From Tenrec ecaudatus (Eukaryota; Chordata; Mammalia; Afrosoricida; Tenrecidae): 64,000 nt of DNA. Below the pieces are notes generated by a model, which did not search any database, was not told the DNA's origin, and was given only the letters and a program-made list of their open reading frames with translations. Positions 10,120-21,925 of the stretch are shown piece by piece (position 1 is the stretch's first letter; each line of letters starts with the position of its first letter). Both the position numbers and the translations under genes were made by a program. Location of the stretch: assembly GCF_050624435.1 (NCBI RefSeq), contig NC_134534.1:71695501-71759500 (forward strand). The letters run 5' to 3'.

Positions 10120-10712
10120 AGTGCGAATGAATCATGGCCTCCCAGTGCGTCCATGTCCTTGTCACCAGAATGTGTGAATGTTACAGTATATGACACACGG
10201 GATTTGCAGATGTGATTAATTTCAGGATTTTGAGATAGAGATATTACCTGGATTATCTGGGTCCTTGTTGCTATCGCCTGCTCTCAGCTGATTCCCATTC
10301 ATGGTGCCCAATGTTACAGAGCAGAGCAGTCTATCACAAATTGTTTGTGATACTAAGCTTTCTCTGCTTGTTTCAAGCACCCCTGTCACAATCAGAAGGC
10401 TCCTACTAAGAGGGCTGCAGAAGAAATCATAGGAGACTGTGATGTGACAATAGAAATGAAGATTGAAGCATGGAGCTTTTGAAGATGGGCCGAGGGGCCA
10501 CAAGCTAAGGAATGAGGCAGCCAACCAAGCTGAAACAGACAGATACCCTGAGAACCTCCAGAAGGAACCAGCCCTGCCAATACCTGGGCTTTTAGCCCAT
10601 TGAAACTGGTTTTAGACTTCTGACCACCAAAAGAACAGAAGAATAAATTTGTGTTGTTTTAAGTTTGTGACAATTTACTGCCGCAGCAACAGGAAATTAA
10701 TACCAGGAGTAC
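10120..10712 (+). mobile_element. MLT1-like (MaLR) LTR
   Basis: 'gatttgcagatgtgattaat', 'aacctccagaaggaaccagc', 'tttagacttctgaccacc', 'agaataaatttgtgttgttt' and the end 'caggaaattaatacca' follow the MaLR solo-LTR layout. The AATAAA in 'agaagaataaat' is the LTR poly(A) signal. Old (placental-wide class) and diverged. Confidence 0.7.
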
Positions 10713-11335
10713 TTAAACTAATAATCATCATTTGTGTCCCCAAATGCACTGCAAAATTTGTAAGGATCTTAAAAATCACTTGCAAAAGAAACAAAACGTT
10801 TTGCACATTGGCTTTCTAAGACCAAGTTCAGTTCTAATTTTTCATCTCTGAAAATATCATATTTCGAATAATTAAACAAGTAGTATTTGAAGTATAGTAT
10901 TTTGTGTGAGCGTGTGTTTTTCACTTCAAGAAATTGAATGCTGCAATTTGCCTTTTATAGTTTGGGTTTATAAATTATACCATGCCAAATGAAAAAACTA
11001 ATTATAATATTGACATGTGAAAAGAAATAAAGTTGATAAGCTCCCAGAAAGCTACATATTTACAACTCTAAACTCCTGAGAAATTCAGTAAATGAAATAG
11101 CATTTCTGCTGCGTATCAATAGATATCTGTGCCTACTCAATGTCGGTTGAAGGGAAAGGGCTGCCAGGAGTCGAGGTGACTGTCTGAAATTCCTGGAAGG
11201 TAACATGGTAGGTAGGATAGGGCAGTGAAGTCTTAGAAAAGCCGGGGAATCAAATTCAGAGTTTAAAGGACAGAGAAGAGGCCAGGCGTTCAACAACCAA
11301 GGTAGTTGACCTCGGATTCTAATCTAGTCTCCACA
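10713..11335. other. AT-rich unique sequence
   Basis: Nothing recognised. Confidence 0.45.
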
Positions 11336-11339
11336 TTAT

Positions 11340-11690
11340 CACCAACCAATAGAAACTAAAATGCAATCATGTCATCCCCCTGTTTAAATTGCTCAGAAAT
11401 TGGTTCAGTTTTACAGTAAGTCAGAAAGTCACACTCCATCATATGCATGGCCAACAAAGCCCTGCGTGACTAGGGGCAGCCCACTTTTTCAGCCTTCTCA
11501 CTCCACTCCACTGTTCCTGCAGCAGCTCAGTGCTCTATCCTGCCTCAGAGCCCTTGCAAATATTCTCCCACTGACTGGAATGCACCCTTCCTCACCCCCG
11601 ACCCCCATCAAATATCCATTTACCTTAGCCTGACAATCATCTCATTAGAGACAGTTCTGCTGGGAAAAACATCCCTGCACTTTTCCCAGG
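11340..11690. mobile_element. L2 LINE fragment
   Basis: 'gcaatcatgtcatccccctg', 'ggccaacaaagccctgcgtg', 'tcctgcctcagagcccttgc' and 'cccactgactggaatgcacc' match, in order, the L2 segment (..gcctcagggcctttgca..ctggaatgc..). Confidence 0.75.
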
Positions 11691-11844
11691 TGTGCCAAGA
11701 AGACAAGGTTCTGAACGCTCGGCACCCTTTTTGCCTCGATGTTGTACTTTGCAGGGCAATATGGAGGGCTGAAGCAGAATCTTGCTTGTTGCTCATTGCT
11801 TGCTGCTAGCTGTTACTTATAGTGAGCCCGTACACGGTGAGATC

Positions 11845-12085
11845 TGACTATGGAAAGTCATGGGGTTTTCATGGGCTGATTTTTCAGAAGTAGACAGCGA
11901 GACTTTTCTCCCACTGTTCACTGTTGTGAGGTACCATCGAGTCAGTTCCGACTCCTGGCGACCCCATGGAAACAGGACGAAGCACTGCCTGGTCCTGCAC
12001 CATCCTCATACTGTGGTTATGCTTGAACCCTTTCTTTCAGACCCTGTGCCAACCCATCTCTCCAAGAGGCTCCGTCCTTTTTACT
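11845..12085 (-). mobile_element. tRNA-RTE SINE / BovB 3' portion
   Basis: 'gggttttcatgggctgattt' and 'ttcagaagtagac' (body) precede 'gttgtgaggtaccatcgagt' and 'tggtcctgcaccatcctc' (RTE tail in complement). Segments are rearranged relative to a full copy. Confidence 0.65.
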
Positions 12086-12272
12086 TACAAGTGTGACTGA
12101 CCCGTTAACCATGGAGTCAGCAGTTCAAAGCTGCCAGCCCCTTGATGGGAGAAAGATGAAGCTGGCTACTCCTGTAAGCATTTAAAGTCTTTAGAAACCC
12201 AAAAGGGCATTTCTACTTTGCCCTAAGGGTACTATGAGTCAGAATCTACTCAATGGCAGTGAGTTTGGGTTC
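12086..12272 (+). mobile_element. AfroSINE
   Basis: 'gtcagcagttcaaagctgcc', 'ggagaaagatgaagctggct' and 'ctactcaatggcagtgagtt' in sense order. Abuts an opposite-strand copy at 12289. Confidence 0.8.
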
Positions 12273-12288
12273 TGCTAACTGTCTCAAC

Positions 12289-12365
12289 TCAAAACTCACT
12301 GCCATTGAGTGGATTCCGACTCATAGTGACCCTATAGGACAGGGTAGAACAGTCCTGTAAGTAGC
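12289..12365 (-). mobile_element. AfroSINE tail, head-on to the previous copy
   Basis: 'aaactcactgccattgagtg' and 'ccctataggacagggtagaa' are close to consensus, suggesting a fairly young insertion. Confidence 0.85.
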
Positions 12366-12720
12366 AGATTCTGCCAACAGTGTTCTCCTGTAATGCACCA
12401 ATGGCACATTCATCTCGGCCCACACCCATGCTCCACGGGCCTCGAGGGAGCCGATGCCAGCATCATGCTTATGTTGGTTGGTGTGCCATGAATAATAAGG
12501 TCTTTGGTGTCTGACTCAGGGTTCCCATGACTTCTATCAGTATCCATGAAAGAAATAACAGCTTATTTGCTTGCAGGTAGGGGGAAACTCCAGATTCTTC
12601 CTGGCCTTTACAAGCCCTCTATACCCCAGGCAGGATTTGTCAGGCCTCTTTTATCTGAGCTCCTCTGCTGTTTGCTTTAAAATGATGCTGTTGTAACATG
12701 GCCTGGGACATGGCACGTAG
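12366..12720. other. Unassigned sequence
   Basis: No family recognised. A GC-richer segment lies at about 12400-12460. Confidence 0.4.
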
Positions 12721-12723
12721 GGA

Positions 12724-13063
12724 AGCGTGGGTCTTTTGGTGGTAGAATTCTTGCCTTTCAGGCAGGTGACCCAGATTCAATGCCCAGTTGGTGCACCTCA
12801 TATGCAGCCACCAGCAGTTTCTCAGTGTTCGTTATGTATTACCATGAGGCTGAGCAGGTTTGAGAGGAGTCTCCATTTAAGACAAACGGAATGTATATGT
12901 AGTAATCTACTTCCAAAAATCAACTAGTGAAAACCCTACAGATCCAACAACCCAGGTTGCCACTGATTATGAAGCTAGTGGGGACAGGTAGATTTTCATT
13001 TCATTGTGCCTGGGGTTGCCATGATCAGAGGCTCACTCGATGACTGCCAGCAATAACAAGACA
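12724..13063 (+). mobile_element. Composite tRNA-RTE SINE, near full length
   Basis: The head 'ggtggtagaattcttgcctt' with 'gacccagattcaatgcccag' is a tRNA(Gly/Glu)-like sequence carrying recognisable A and B boxes. The body 'gctgagcaggtttgagag' and 'aatctacttccaaaaatcaa' is shared with the BovB 5' region. The end 'actgccagcaataacaag' is the RTE tail, consistent with mobilisation by BovB. It is not a functional tRNA gene: the sequence runs on and the arms are eroded. Confidence 0.8.
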
Positions 13064-13129
13064 TAGAGGAGGTATTCAGAGAAATGTTTGTCAAATAAAT
13101 AAAATATCTCCCAACCAGTGAAGGTCTCT

Positions 13130-13555
13130 GGTCGTGTAGACCGACACCATTGCGTCAGCATCTTCATAACGTTGTTTGAGCCTGTAGTTGTCATCATTGT
13201 GTCGATCCATCTCGTCAAGAGTCTCTCAGCTTTCACTGACCCCTCACTGACCTCTACTTTGCCATGCCTGGTGTTCTTCTGGGGAATTGTCTCCCCTCAC
13301 TTCTCAAAGCATTCCAGCTGTGCTTCGTCCAAGACAGACTTCATGTTCTTTTGACAGTCCACACTACTTTCAATATTCTGAGTCAACACCATAAGTCAAA
13401 TGCATGAATTATTCTGCAGTCATCCTTACTCATTGTTCAACCTTCACTTGCATCTAAGGCTACTGAAAGTACCATGGATTGGGTAAGGCTTACCTTGGTC
13501 CTCAAAGTGACATCTTCGCTCGTCAGCACCTGATACAACAGGTCCTTTAAGTTTT
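13130..13555 (-). mobile_element. BovB, 3' coding part (first segment of a split copy)
   Basis: 'gatccatctcgtcaagagtc', 'cttcgtccaagacagacttc', 'taccatggattgggtaagg' and 'caggtcctttaag' are BovB in complement. The copy breaks near 13555 and resumes near 17130. No open frame survives. Confidence 0.8.
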
Positions 13556-14935
13556 CTTTCAAGGTTTTCTATATATTGTCTCTTCTTGCCTGCATGTTTT
13601 CTATAGAAATCTGAGCTTGTTCTTATTGGTTTGTTTAATGGGGGATTATTCTTTTTTCCATGAGTTACTCTTAGGGTTCTTTTCTTTCCCTTGATGTTAG
13701 AAAGTTTGACTATGATGTGTCATATTCTTTTTCATTCGGGATCAATTCTGTTTGGTATGCTTGGAGATTCTTAAATGGTTATTTCCTGTTCTGTCATGAT
13801 GTTAGGAAAGTACACTTGTAAAATTTATTGGACTGTTTTCTCTGTGGTTATTTTTTTTCTTCCTGTTCTGGCATGTTTATCAAATGAAAGTTGTTGCTTT
13901 TAATGGCTTCCGTAGAATTCTTAGGTTTTCTTCAGATTTGGGGGGGGGGTTGGGTCTTTTTTTCCTATAAATTGTTCTCTTGTATTTCAGTACAGTCTCG
14001 AGAGATTTCTCTTTCAGTTCATCGATTCATGCTTCCATTGTTCAAATTCTTCTGTTTTGTTCTTTCCGAAGTTATCCAATTCTATTACCCTAGTATTTGT
14101 CTTCTGGGTTTCTCTTTGGAGTTGTTGAATTGTTTCTAGTTTTTCATTTATTTTGTCAGATTGGTTTTGTTTGTTTGTTTGTTTGTTTGTTTGTTTGTTT
14201 TTAACTGACCTCAGATTGTTCTTGTAGTCCTTCCCCAGATTATTCTATCCTCTCTTCTGATTTTGCTCTATTTCTCATTTTTCCATGGGATGTTTAAAGC
14301 AGCTGAAGATCATTCTTTAAGCTGTCTCCATAGGATGATCTAATGCCTTTTATCCATCTGAGCAATTTCCTGAGTCTGTTTCTGTTTCTTTGTGTAAGCC
14401 ATTCATTTGTACCATCACTTCTTGTTTTCTCATGTGCACCGAAATTAGCTGTTGTTTCCAAGATAGGATTTTAAAAAAATCGTCTCTGTTGTTCAGATGG
14501 TAATAGAATGAATACTATCCTCTGTGCACTTGCTTTTGAATATTCTAGGGTGGCTGAGATGTGTAGCCAGGGCCTATTTTGAGTGATGGCTGATGACAGA
14601 AAAAGATTAAATACTACTTCCTGTCCAAGTCTCATTCTCAACGTCAGCCCCTGTGTTTTCCAGGAGGGGTAGGCCAATGACCAAAACAGCCATCACCAGG
14701 GAAAGAGAAGACAATGTCCAAGATGTTTTGCTGAATCTGAGTATCAGAGTATGGCCCAGGGTCTCATTAAAGTATCCCTCTCTGATCATGAGCTGACAAG
14801 CCAGTTGTAGCTCTTTAAACCCCAGGGCCTGTGGATAGTTGAACTTCAGATTCTCCCACACTAATTTCCCCCATGCTTGTTCAACTAAGTTCATCCCTCC
14901 CCATAGTGGGGTCACCTAATTTTGCCCTCCTCCAA
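13556..14935 (-). mobile_element. Inverted L1 5' region / ORF1-like segment
   Basis: Plus-strand text such as 'tgttagaaagtttgactatg', 'ttaggttttcttcagatttg' and 'tctttggagttgttgaattg' is the complement of an ORF1-like coiled coil: the minus strand encodes charged Lys/Glu/Gln/Leu-rich heptads with stops. 14490-14930 would then be the L1 5' UTR. It lies opposite to the L1 3' part that follows. Assignment to L1 is inference. Confidence 0.5.
14164..14202. repeat. (GTTT)n microsatellite
   Basis: About nine GTTT units with no interruptions. Confidence 0.95.
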
Positions 14936-14949
14936 GTCAGGGAAGGGGT

Positions 14950-16868
14950 GCCACCATTCTCTGTGAGATTAGATCAAGTCTCCAGACCCAGACAGGGGAA
15001 AGCAGCTGTCAGTTGACCTTTTCCCCTTTTCTGAAGCAGTGATGGGAAGAGGTCACTCAGCAGCTTCTTGTCAGAGTAGTTAGAATACACTGTCTTGAGA
15101 GGACCACAAGGCCAGACCCACCATGAGACACGACATCCTTCACTGACCCCCATCACTTCAAGGGACAACGCTGAAGACACAGTACAGGAATTGTGCCTGA
15201 TCTGATGCCACCACACTAGGTGAAATGCTAAGGATGTGCAACAGAGCATCAATGGGAGCAAAGTCATCAAGTCCCCAGGGAAAGTGAAAAATAGACTTTG
15301 GAGCCAAGGCGTGGCACCCCATCAGACTGCATTGGAAAATATTCCTAAAGGTCAACAAATAGACCTGGAACTATTTATAGGCTTTTCTTTTTTTCTTTTT
15401 GGTTGCTGGGTATTTTGTTGTTGTGTTGTTTTGCTTTGTTTTCTTCTGTTGTGTGGGTTTGCTCTGTCTTGTTTTTGTGTTTATTACTCTCTGCATGTCG
15501 ATCTAGATAAGATGAATAATAATCCGGAGGAGAAAAACAACAAGACCAAAGGTTCCTGGGGTGACATGGGAGAGGGGGAGGTGGGTGAAAGAAAGTGGGT
15601 GTTAACCAACCCAGGAACAAGGGAACAACAAGTGATCTAAAATCGACGGTGAGGAGGGCATAGGAGGCCTGGTAGAGCTTGATCAAGGGCAAGTGTACCA
15701 AGAGGAATTACTGAAACCCTAATGAAGGCAGAACATGATAGTGGGACAAGAGGAAAGTAAAAGGAAAGAATTAGGAGGCAAATGGGCATTTACAGAGGTC
15801 TAAATACAGGACTGCACATATGTAAATATATTTATATATAACAATAGAGAAATATATCTATGTACATGTATTTATATGTTAAGTATTAAGGTAGCAGATG
15901 GACATTGGGCCTCTATTCAAATACTCCCTCAATGCAAGAACACTTTATCCTAATAACCTGGCGCTCTGTGATGCTCAGCTTCCTGACACGATTGCTGAAG
16001 ATAAAATGGATGCATAAGCAAATGTGATAAAGAAAACTGATGGTGCCCGGCTATCAAAAGATATAGTGTCTGGGGTCTTAAGGGCTTGAAGATAAACAAG
16101 CAGCCAACCAGCTGAGAAGCAACAAAGCCCACATGAAAGAAGCACACCAGCTTGTGTGATCATGAGGTGTCAATGAGAGCAGATATCAGGCATCAAAGAC
16201 GCAGAACAAAACATCACATCAGTGTGAAAGAGGAGGAATGCAGAGTGGAGACCAAAAGCCCATTTGTAGACATTTGGACATCCCCTTACAGAAGGGTCAC
16301 AAGGAAGAGACGAGCTAGTCAGAGTGCAATACAGCACCAATGAAACACACAACTTGCCTCTAGTTCTTTAATACTTCCTCTCCTCTACCCCCACTAGCAT
16401 GACCCCAATTCTACCTTACAAATATGGCTAGACCAGAGCATGTACACTAGTACAGATAAGAGCTCACAACACTGGGAATTCAGGACATATAAACCCCTCA
16501 GGACCAATAATGAGAGTAGTGATACAAGGAGGGTATGGGGAAGGTAGGAAGAGAGAGAGGGAACCGATCACAATGATCTACATATAACCCCCTCACAGGG
16601 GGACAGATAACAGCAAAGTGGATTAGGATGACATCAGTCAGTATAAAACATGAAATAATAATAATTTATGAATTATCAAGGGTTCATGAGGGAGGGAGGG
16701 TAATAAAATGAGGAGCTGACACTAAGGGCTCAAGTAGAAAGAACATGTTTTTAAAATGATGATGGCAACAAATGTACAAACATGCTTGACACAATGGATG
16801 GATGGATTGATGGATGGATGGATTGTGATAAGAGCTGCATAAAACCCCAATAAAATGATTTTTTTAAA
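14950..16868 (+). mobile_element. Long L1-type 3' segment with poly(A) signal
   Basis: The longest sense copy of the family in the window. Landmarks: 'gttagaatacactgtcttga', the T/G-rich run at 15380-15480, 'gaccaaaggttcctggggtg', 'tgctcagcttcctgacac', 'agatatagtgtctggggtct', the GATG-rich run near 16800 and the end 'caataaaatgattttttt'. I read it as a long 3' UTR of a lineage-specific LINE-1, since no RT motif is visible. The 134-codon frame at 15236-15640 has no family resemblance. Confidence 0.65.
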
Positions 16869-17129
16869 TAGATGACAAACTTGGGGGAAATTGGCAACAA
16901 GCAAAAAGGAAAGAAAGAAAGAATACACTGTCTCTCCTGGGCTTCCTTCGTGGGTTTCCTCCCTAGGAATTGACAAGCTGTGTCTAGCCCAGACCTCCAT
17001 TCTACTGGGAAGGTTCAGGACTCAGGTTTGCTAATTTTCCTGGTTTGTGTGGGTTGTTTGGTTTTTAAAATCTTTGTTCAGATAGGGTAACTACTGAGCA
17101 TCTGGCTTTGTGGCAATGTTTGATCCCGT

Positions 17130-17932
17130 GTTTGGCCGTGTGTATTTGAATTTTTCTGACTTTCACTTTTGTGACTGTTGATTGTGGATCCAAGTAAAAC
17201 AAAATCCTTAACTTCCAACTTTTCTCAGTCTATCATGATGTTATACTTTGATCCAGTTGTGAGGATTTTCGTTTTCTTTACATTTGCGTTGTAATCCATA
17301 CTAAAGTCTACTATTGGAAGTTGTTACGTCTTCCTCCAATACTGATGTTGCGTTCATCTTCTCAGCTTAATTACTCAGTATACATATTGAATGAGTATGA
17401 TAAACACATAACTCTGACGCACACCTTTCCTGATTTTAAACCACCGAGTATTACCTTGTTCTGTTCAAAACACTGCCCCTTTTTCCATGGACCGATTCCA
17501 CATGGCCACAGAGAAATGTCCTGAGATTTTTCTTTTTCTCAGTGTTATCCATAGTTTGTTACGATCCACAAAGTCAAATGCCTTTGCGTAGTCAATAAAA
17601 GACAAGCAAACATCTTTCTTTTATTCTCTGCTTTCAGCCAAGATCCATCTGACATCATCAGCTCTGCCCCTCGTGCTACATCTTGTTCTGAACCCAGCTT
17701 GAATTTGTGGCAGCTTCCTGTCAATATACTACTGCAATCATTTTTTAATTATCTTCAGCAAAATTTTACTCCTTTGTGAGAGTAATGATCTTGCTCAATA
17801 ATTCCTGCATCCTGTTGGGTCACTTTTCTTTGGAATGGACATTAATATGGATCTCTTCCTGTTTGTGGCAGGGTAACTGTGTTACAAATTTCTAGGCATA
17901 CACTAGTGCGTGCTCTCAGTGTTTTACCAGTA
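17130..17932 (-). mobile_element. BovB RT region (second segment of the split copy)
   Basis: 'tgttgattgtggatccaagt', 'ctgacgcacacctttcctga', 'atgcctttgcgtagtcaata' and 'cagccaagatccatctgaca' are BovB RT in complement, collinear with 13130-13555. Multiple stops and small indels. Confidence 0.85.
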
Positions 17933-17934
17933 TA

Positions 17935-18275
17935 TTAAAAGTGTTGCAGACTACCAAAGGAAGAAGCACAGTAGCTTGTGAGAAGTACGGCCAGAATTCT
18001 CCTTAGAAGTGAAGATAGTAAGATTTCACCTCATGTACTTTGCACATGTTGTCAGGAGACACCAGTCCCTGTAAGAAGACATCATGCGTGATAGAGGGCC
18101 AAAAGGGTTTGATAAAATGGCTTCAACAATGAACTCAAACATGACAATCATGAGGATGATGCAGGCAAGACTAGGCAGTGTTTAATTTGATTGGACACAG
18201 GGTGTGTATGTGGTGGAATTAAGTCGATAACACCTAACAATAGCTTTAGTGGTTGGTGCATATTTCTGAATAATA
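17935..18275 (+). mobile_element. BovB 3' end inserted in the antisense BovB
   Basis: 'ccagaattctccttagaagt', 'atgtactttgcacatgttgt', 'agactaggcagtgtttaatt' and 'taacacctaacaatagc' are the sense 3' end. It duplicates sequence already present at 13.1-13.5 kb, so it is a separate insertion. Confidence 0.8.
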
Positions 18276-18289
18276 GTTGTATTAACTGG

Positions 18290-18660
18290 ACTCCCTTGTA
18301 TGCATATAGATATTATCCTATCTGACCCAGTCTTGCTTGCAACTGTTTCTTCTCATTTTGAGTCATGCCTCATCATCAAGTGATGGCCCCTAAAGCTTTA
18401 CTCCATCCATATCATGAAGGTTGACTCTGGTTTGAGGAGGCAGATCTCTCGACTCATATTTTGAGTAGAGGAGCTACTTTCAAGGAGCTCACCCTCCAGC
18501 TCTATATCTGTCTGTGATTCGCTGTCCTTCAGTGGCTAATCCCCCAGAAAGGGACAGTCTATTCCTTCATCCCGGTGGTGTTTGAAACACCAGAGATATA
18601 TCTTCCAGCATTACAACTAGCAAGCTACTACAGTACAAAAACTGATAGACAAGTGGCAAA
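18290..18660 (-). mobile_element. BovB 5' region (third segment of the split copy)
   Basis: 'cattttgagtcatgcctcat', 'gctttactccatccatatca', 'gtttgaggaggcagatctct' and 'atcttccagcattacaacta' are the complement of the BovB region upstream of the coding part, in the order expected after 17130-17932. Confidence 0.75.
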
Positions 18661-21010
18661 AGATATCTGATAGCAATGTCAATTTTCCCTAACTGAAACT
18701 GGGCCCATTTAAATCATCAGACAAAATGAGGCTGATCTTTCATTGACACGGGAGCATGTTCTTGAAATTATTAAATCTCTGAAGATTTTAGAGGATCTAG
18801 AATTGAAAGCATTAGACTTTCTCATTCTTTACTCGTGTCAATTAAACTTGGCCTGAATGATCCAGTTATACTTCCTAGATATTAAATCATTCCATTTTTA
18901 CCTTAGACACCCTTCAATGCTGAAACCACCCCTTTGGGAATCACCTTTCAATCAAACAGTAGGCCAACAGAGCAGCAATAACACCAGGGAGGAATGTGCT
19001 GCTCATAACAATCAACCAAACGAAACCACCAGGGCAGCACTTGCCTAAAAGCAAAGTTCAGAAGGCAGAAGGAATGGAGAAAAAGGATGACTGGACATGG
19101 GGAAGCCAGGGAGGAAGTAGGAAGAGTGCTGTCCCATTGTTACATTGAGGAAATTGCAACGAATCTCATGAAACAAAATGTATATAGATTGTTGAGTGGA
19201 AAACTAATTTGCTATGAACTCTTTCTCCCAAATCACAATAAAGTGTTCAAATCATAATAATGCCAATTTTAAAGCATCCTTCCTCTCATCCAGATACATG
19301 TTCATTTCTTGTCCTTAACAGTAGACTAGTGAGTCTACATTTTGAGATTTTAAATGAGCTTTTGCCCTGAATATTGTGAGCAGACAGGGAAAGCTCTCAT
19401 TGATGAACACATTCTTTTCCCAATGCTTTTATTCCTAATTTTTCTTGCAGCCAAGTGGCCTGGCAATACATTAATAAGCTGAAAGAATAATGAATAACTA
19501 AAATCTCATGAAGGGACATTAAGAAAACGCAACGTTGCAAACAGAAGCTGCTCTTAGTAAGCCCCCAACACGAGCTATGATAACAGATCACTAATCAAAG
19601 GCAGTGCTGGGTGCCCAAGAAACACAGTGAGGAAAGGTTTGCTTGCACTTACTTACTTATCTGTAATGGGCAATATCAACTCTTATCACAACATGAAAGA
19701 TTCTGCTTCTAAGTATGGCTGGCATCTGGTTCTCTCCCTACCTTGCAGCCCCTTCCTCAGAATTCAAACCTCTTCCAAATTAGGGTTCCTGGCAGGTATA
19801 GAATGCCCAGTAAGCAAGCAAGCCCTTATGTCAAAACACCCGTGAAAGTGTTCACTCCAGATAAGTAACCAAGCCCGAGTTTGTCTGTTTATTGGGTAAT
19901 CATGCCCTGGCCAAAGGCAACAGGTTGGCTTGTCAAGATGGCAATCAGAGTTGCCCGTGTAGAAGGGAAAGAAGAAATACCTCATTTTACTCCATTCAAA
20001 ACTAGAGAAATATTTCTTATTTTAATTAAGAACTGAACTCAAGGGCTCTAATAGTGGAAATGATCTTTATATCGAAGAAATGTGAGTAGTTTTTCATTTG
20101 CATCTTATGGGCAGGGCTGGTTTCCTGCTGCGAATCACCTCTTCGAAAGGGAAGAGCGATGCAGCCCTCTGTCCTTGCTGGCACACAGTGGCCTGTGAAG
20201 CCGCACAAGGCAACTCCATTCACCACACACCCTTGGCTCTAGTGTTCTGTCTTGGCAGAAATTTTAAAAAGATGAGTTTTGCTAAAGCATTCCAATATTT
20301 GGATGGCTTGAAAAGAACCACATGTATTTCATTCCATCTCTGTCTGTTGTTTTTTTTTAAATTTTATTCCACATCTGAAAGTGGGAAACGCCACTAATCA
20401 AACTGCCAAAGGTAGAAAGGAAACTAGCCTCCTTCTCACCTCTGGAGAACAGGCTCTTCACAGCTCGGTCAGCTGTAAGACTGCCCTTACTGTGCTCCGA
20501 CGAGAACGTTGTACCTGTGCCCCAAAGCTCGAGGACAGGGTTGGAGAAACTTATTTTTCTCTTCCAATGGTCCTTTGGATCGCTATAGCATCATTTTGCA
20601 GGCCATACAAAATTATCAATTTAAAAATTAGCCTGCTATGATCGGTTTAACATTTAAGTAACTCATACCTAATGCTACGGCCAGAACTGTTTCTCTTTGG
20701 TGAAGCGTGCGATGTTAGCGTGAGTTGATGATTTTGCAGGCCTTAGATGGACTGAGGGCCAGATGTCCCCCAACTCCTGCTCTAGGAGGAAGGTGGGTAC
20801 CCCCTGTGAGCATCACCCAGGAGTTCCGTACTGCCTCCCACAGTTCCACAGAAGAGTGGGAAATCTAGAAAATGGTGAAGGCTCCATTCTTACTTTGACT
20901 ACTGCCCACAGCACACCGATGACACCACAAAGCTAGAGAAATGTGGGACTTCTATTTTAGAATCGTCTAAGTTTGATGTGCCCAGGGAGAAGGAAACGTG
21001 AATTGTGCCA
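18661..21010. other. Largest unique stretch of the first third
   Basis: No clear repeat or exon recognised over 2.3 kb. Frames of 60-99 codons occur, but none has a recognisable domain or splice-flanked structure. A GC-richer part lies at about 20100-20240. Confidence 0.45.
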
Positions 21011-21012
21011 CA

Positions 21013-21200
21013 CCACTGTGTGTGGTTCAATGTTGGGCTCTTCCCTGCAAGGTCAGCTGTTCAAACGCATTCTCTGAGGGAGAAGGATGAAGCTGGCTGT
21101 TCCCACAAAGATTCCCTCGGGGTGGGGGTGGGGGGCACTTCCAGTCTGTCCTGTAAGGATATTACGAGTCAAAATTGACTCCACGGCCGTGGGTTATTGT
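21013..21200 (+). mobile_element. AfroSINE
   Basis: 'gcaaggtcagctgttcaaac', 'agaaggatgaagctggctgt' and 'tgactccacggccgtgggtt' in sense order, with a G-rich run at 21118-21136. Confidence 0.75.
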
Positions 21201-21204
21201 GCTA

Positions 21205-21612
21205 CTTGATGACAGGTGAACTCTACCTCATCCAGCCACACGTATGAGAATGAACTGCTGCCCAGGCCTGCATCATCCTCACAGTTGACAGCAGCTTGAA
21301 TCCATCAGTCACCTGTGGTACCAGCTGGCCCTCAGCTTCACCAGACACAAGGTCCTCCTCTAGGCAACGCTCCCTCCTGTTGAGGTGCCTGAAGGAAGTG
21401 TCAGTCAGACCAGGTTCTTTTGGGAGTCATACGGTTTTCATGTACTAATTTTCAGAATGAAAGTGCCAGGCCTTTCTTCCTAGTCTGTCTGCAAGTTCTA
21501 CTGAAACCTGTTTACTAGGGGTGACCCTGCTGGTATTTGATACCCTGGTGGTTTAGCTTCTGGAACTGCACCAACACACACACCATCACAGTACAACAAA
21601 GTGACAAACGGA
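21205..21612 (-). mobile_element. tRNA-RTE SINE or BovB 5' body
   Basis: 'tgcatcatcctcacagttga', then 'ccaggcctttcttcctagtc', 'ctactgaaacctgtttacta' and 'ggtgaccctgctggtatttg' match the complement of the body region. It is eroded in the middle. Confidence 0.65.
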
Positions 21613-21633
21613 TGTCCCCTTGAACCATGGCAA

Positions 21634-21796
21634 CAAAAACCAACCCCCTAGCTATAGTGTGGATTCTGACTCTACGCGACCCTGCAGGACGGAGTAAAAC
21701 TGACATTTCTGTCTTTAACCAGTGAGTGACTGGTGGTTTCAAACCACCAACTTTCCATTAACAGTAGAGCACGTAATCACTGCACACCAGGGCTCC
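21634..21796 (-). mobile_element. AfroSINE
   Basis: 'ctctacgcgaccctgcagga', 'ggtggtttcaaaccaccaac' and 'caccagggctcc' run tail to head. Confidence 0.8.
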
Positions 21797-21819
21797 ATGG
21801 TGGAACCACTGAGCCAAAT

Positions 21820-21925
21820 GAAACTCACTGCCTTCCAGTCAATGCCAACTCATAGCGACCCTGTATTCCGTTTCTGAGGCTGTCAATCTGTTTCATTTCC
21901 TCCCTCGGAGCAGCCGGTGGGTGTG
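21820..21925 (-). mobile_element. AfroSINE, partial
   Basis: 'aaactcactgccttccagtc' and 'catagcgaccctgtattccg' mark the tail. The remainder is recognisable to about 'agcagccggtggg'. Confidence 0.7.

Noticed and set aside
12730..12800. Apparent tRNA gene
   Set aside because: The A/B-box-like sequence continues into a SINE body and tail, the arms are not complementary enough, and no terminator follows. It is a SINE head.
14164..14202. GTTT run as a regulatory element
   Set aside because: Ordinary microsatellite inside an L1-derived stretch; nothing else supports function.
16790..16825. GATG tandem repeat as an independent microsatellite or CRISPR-like array
   Set aside because: It is an internal feature of the L1-type 3' end (other copies have gatacaattgat or similar there). 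No spacers, and the genome is mammalian.
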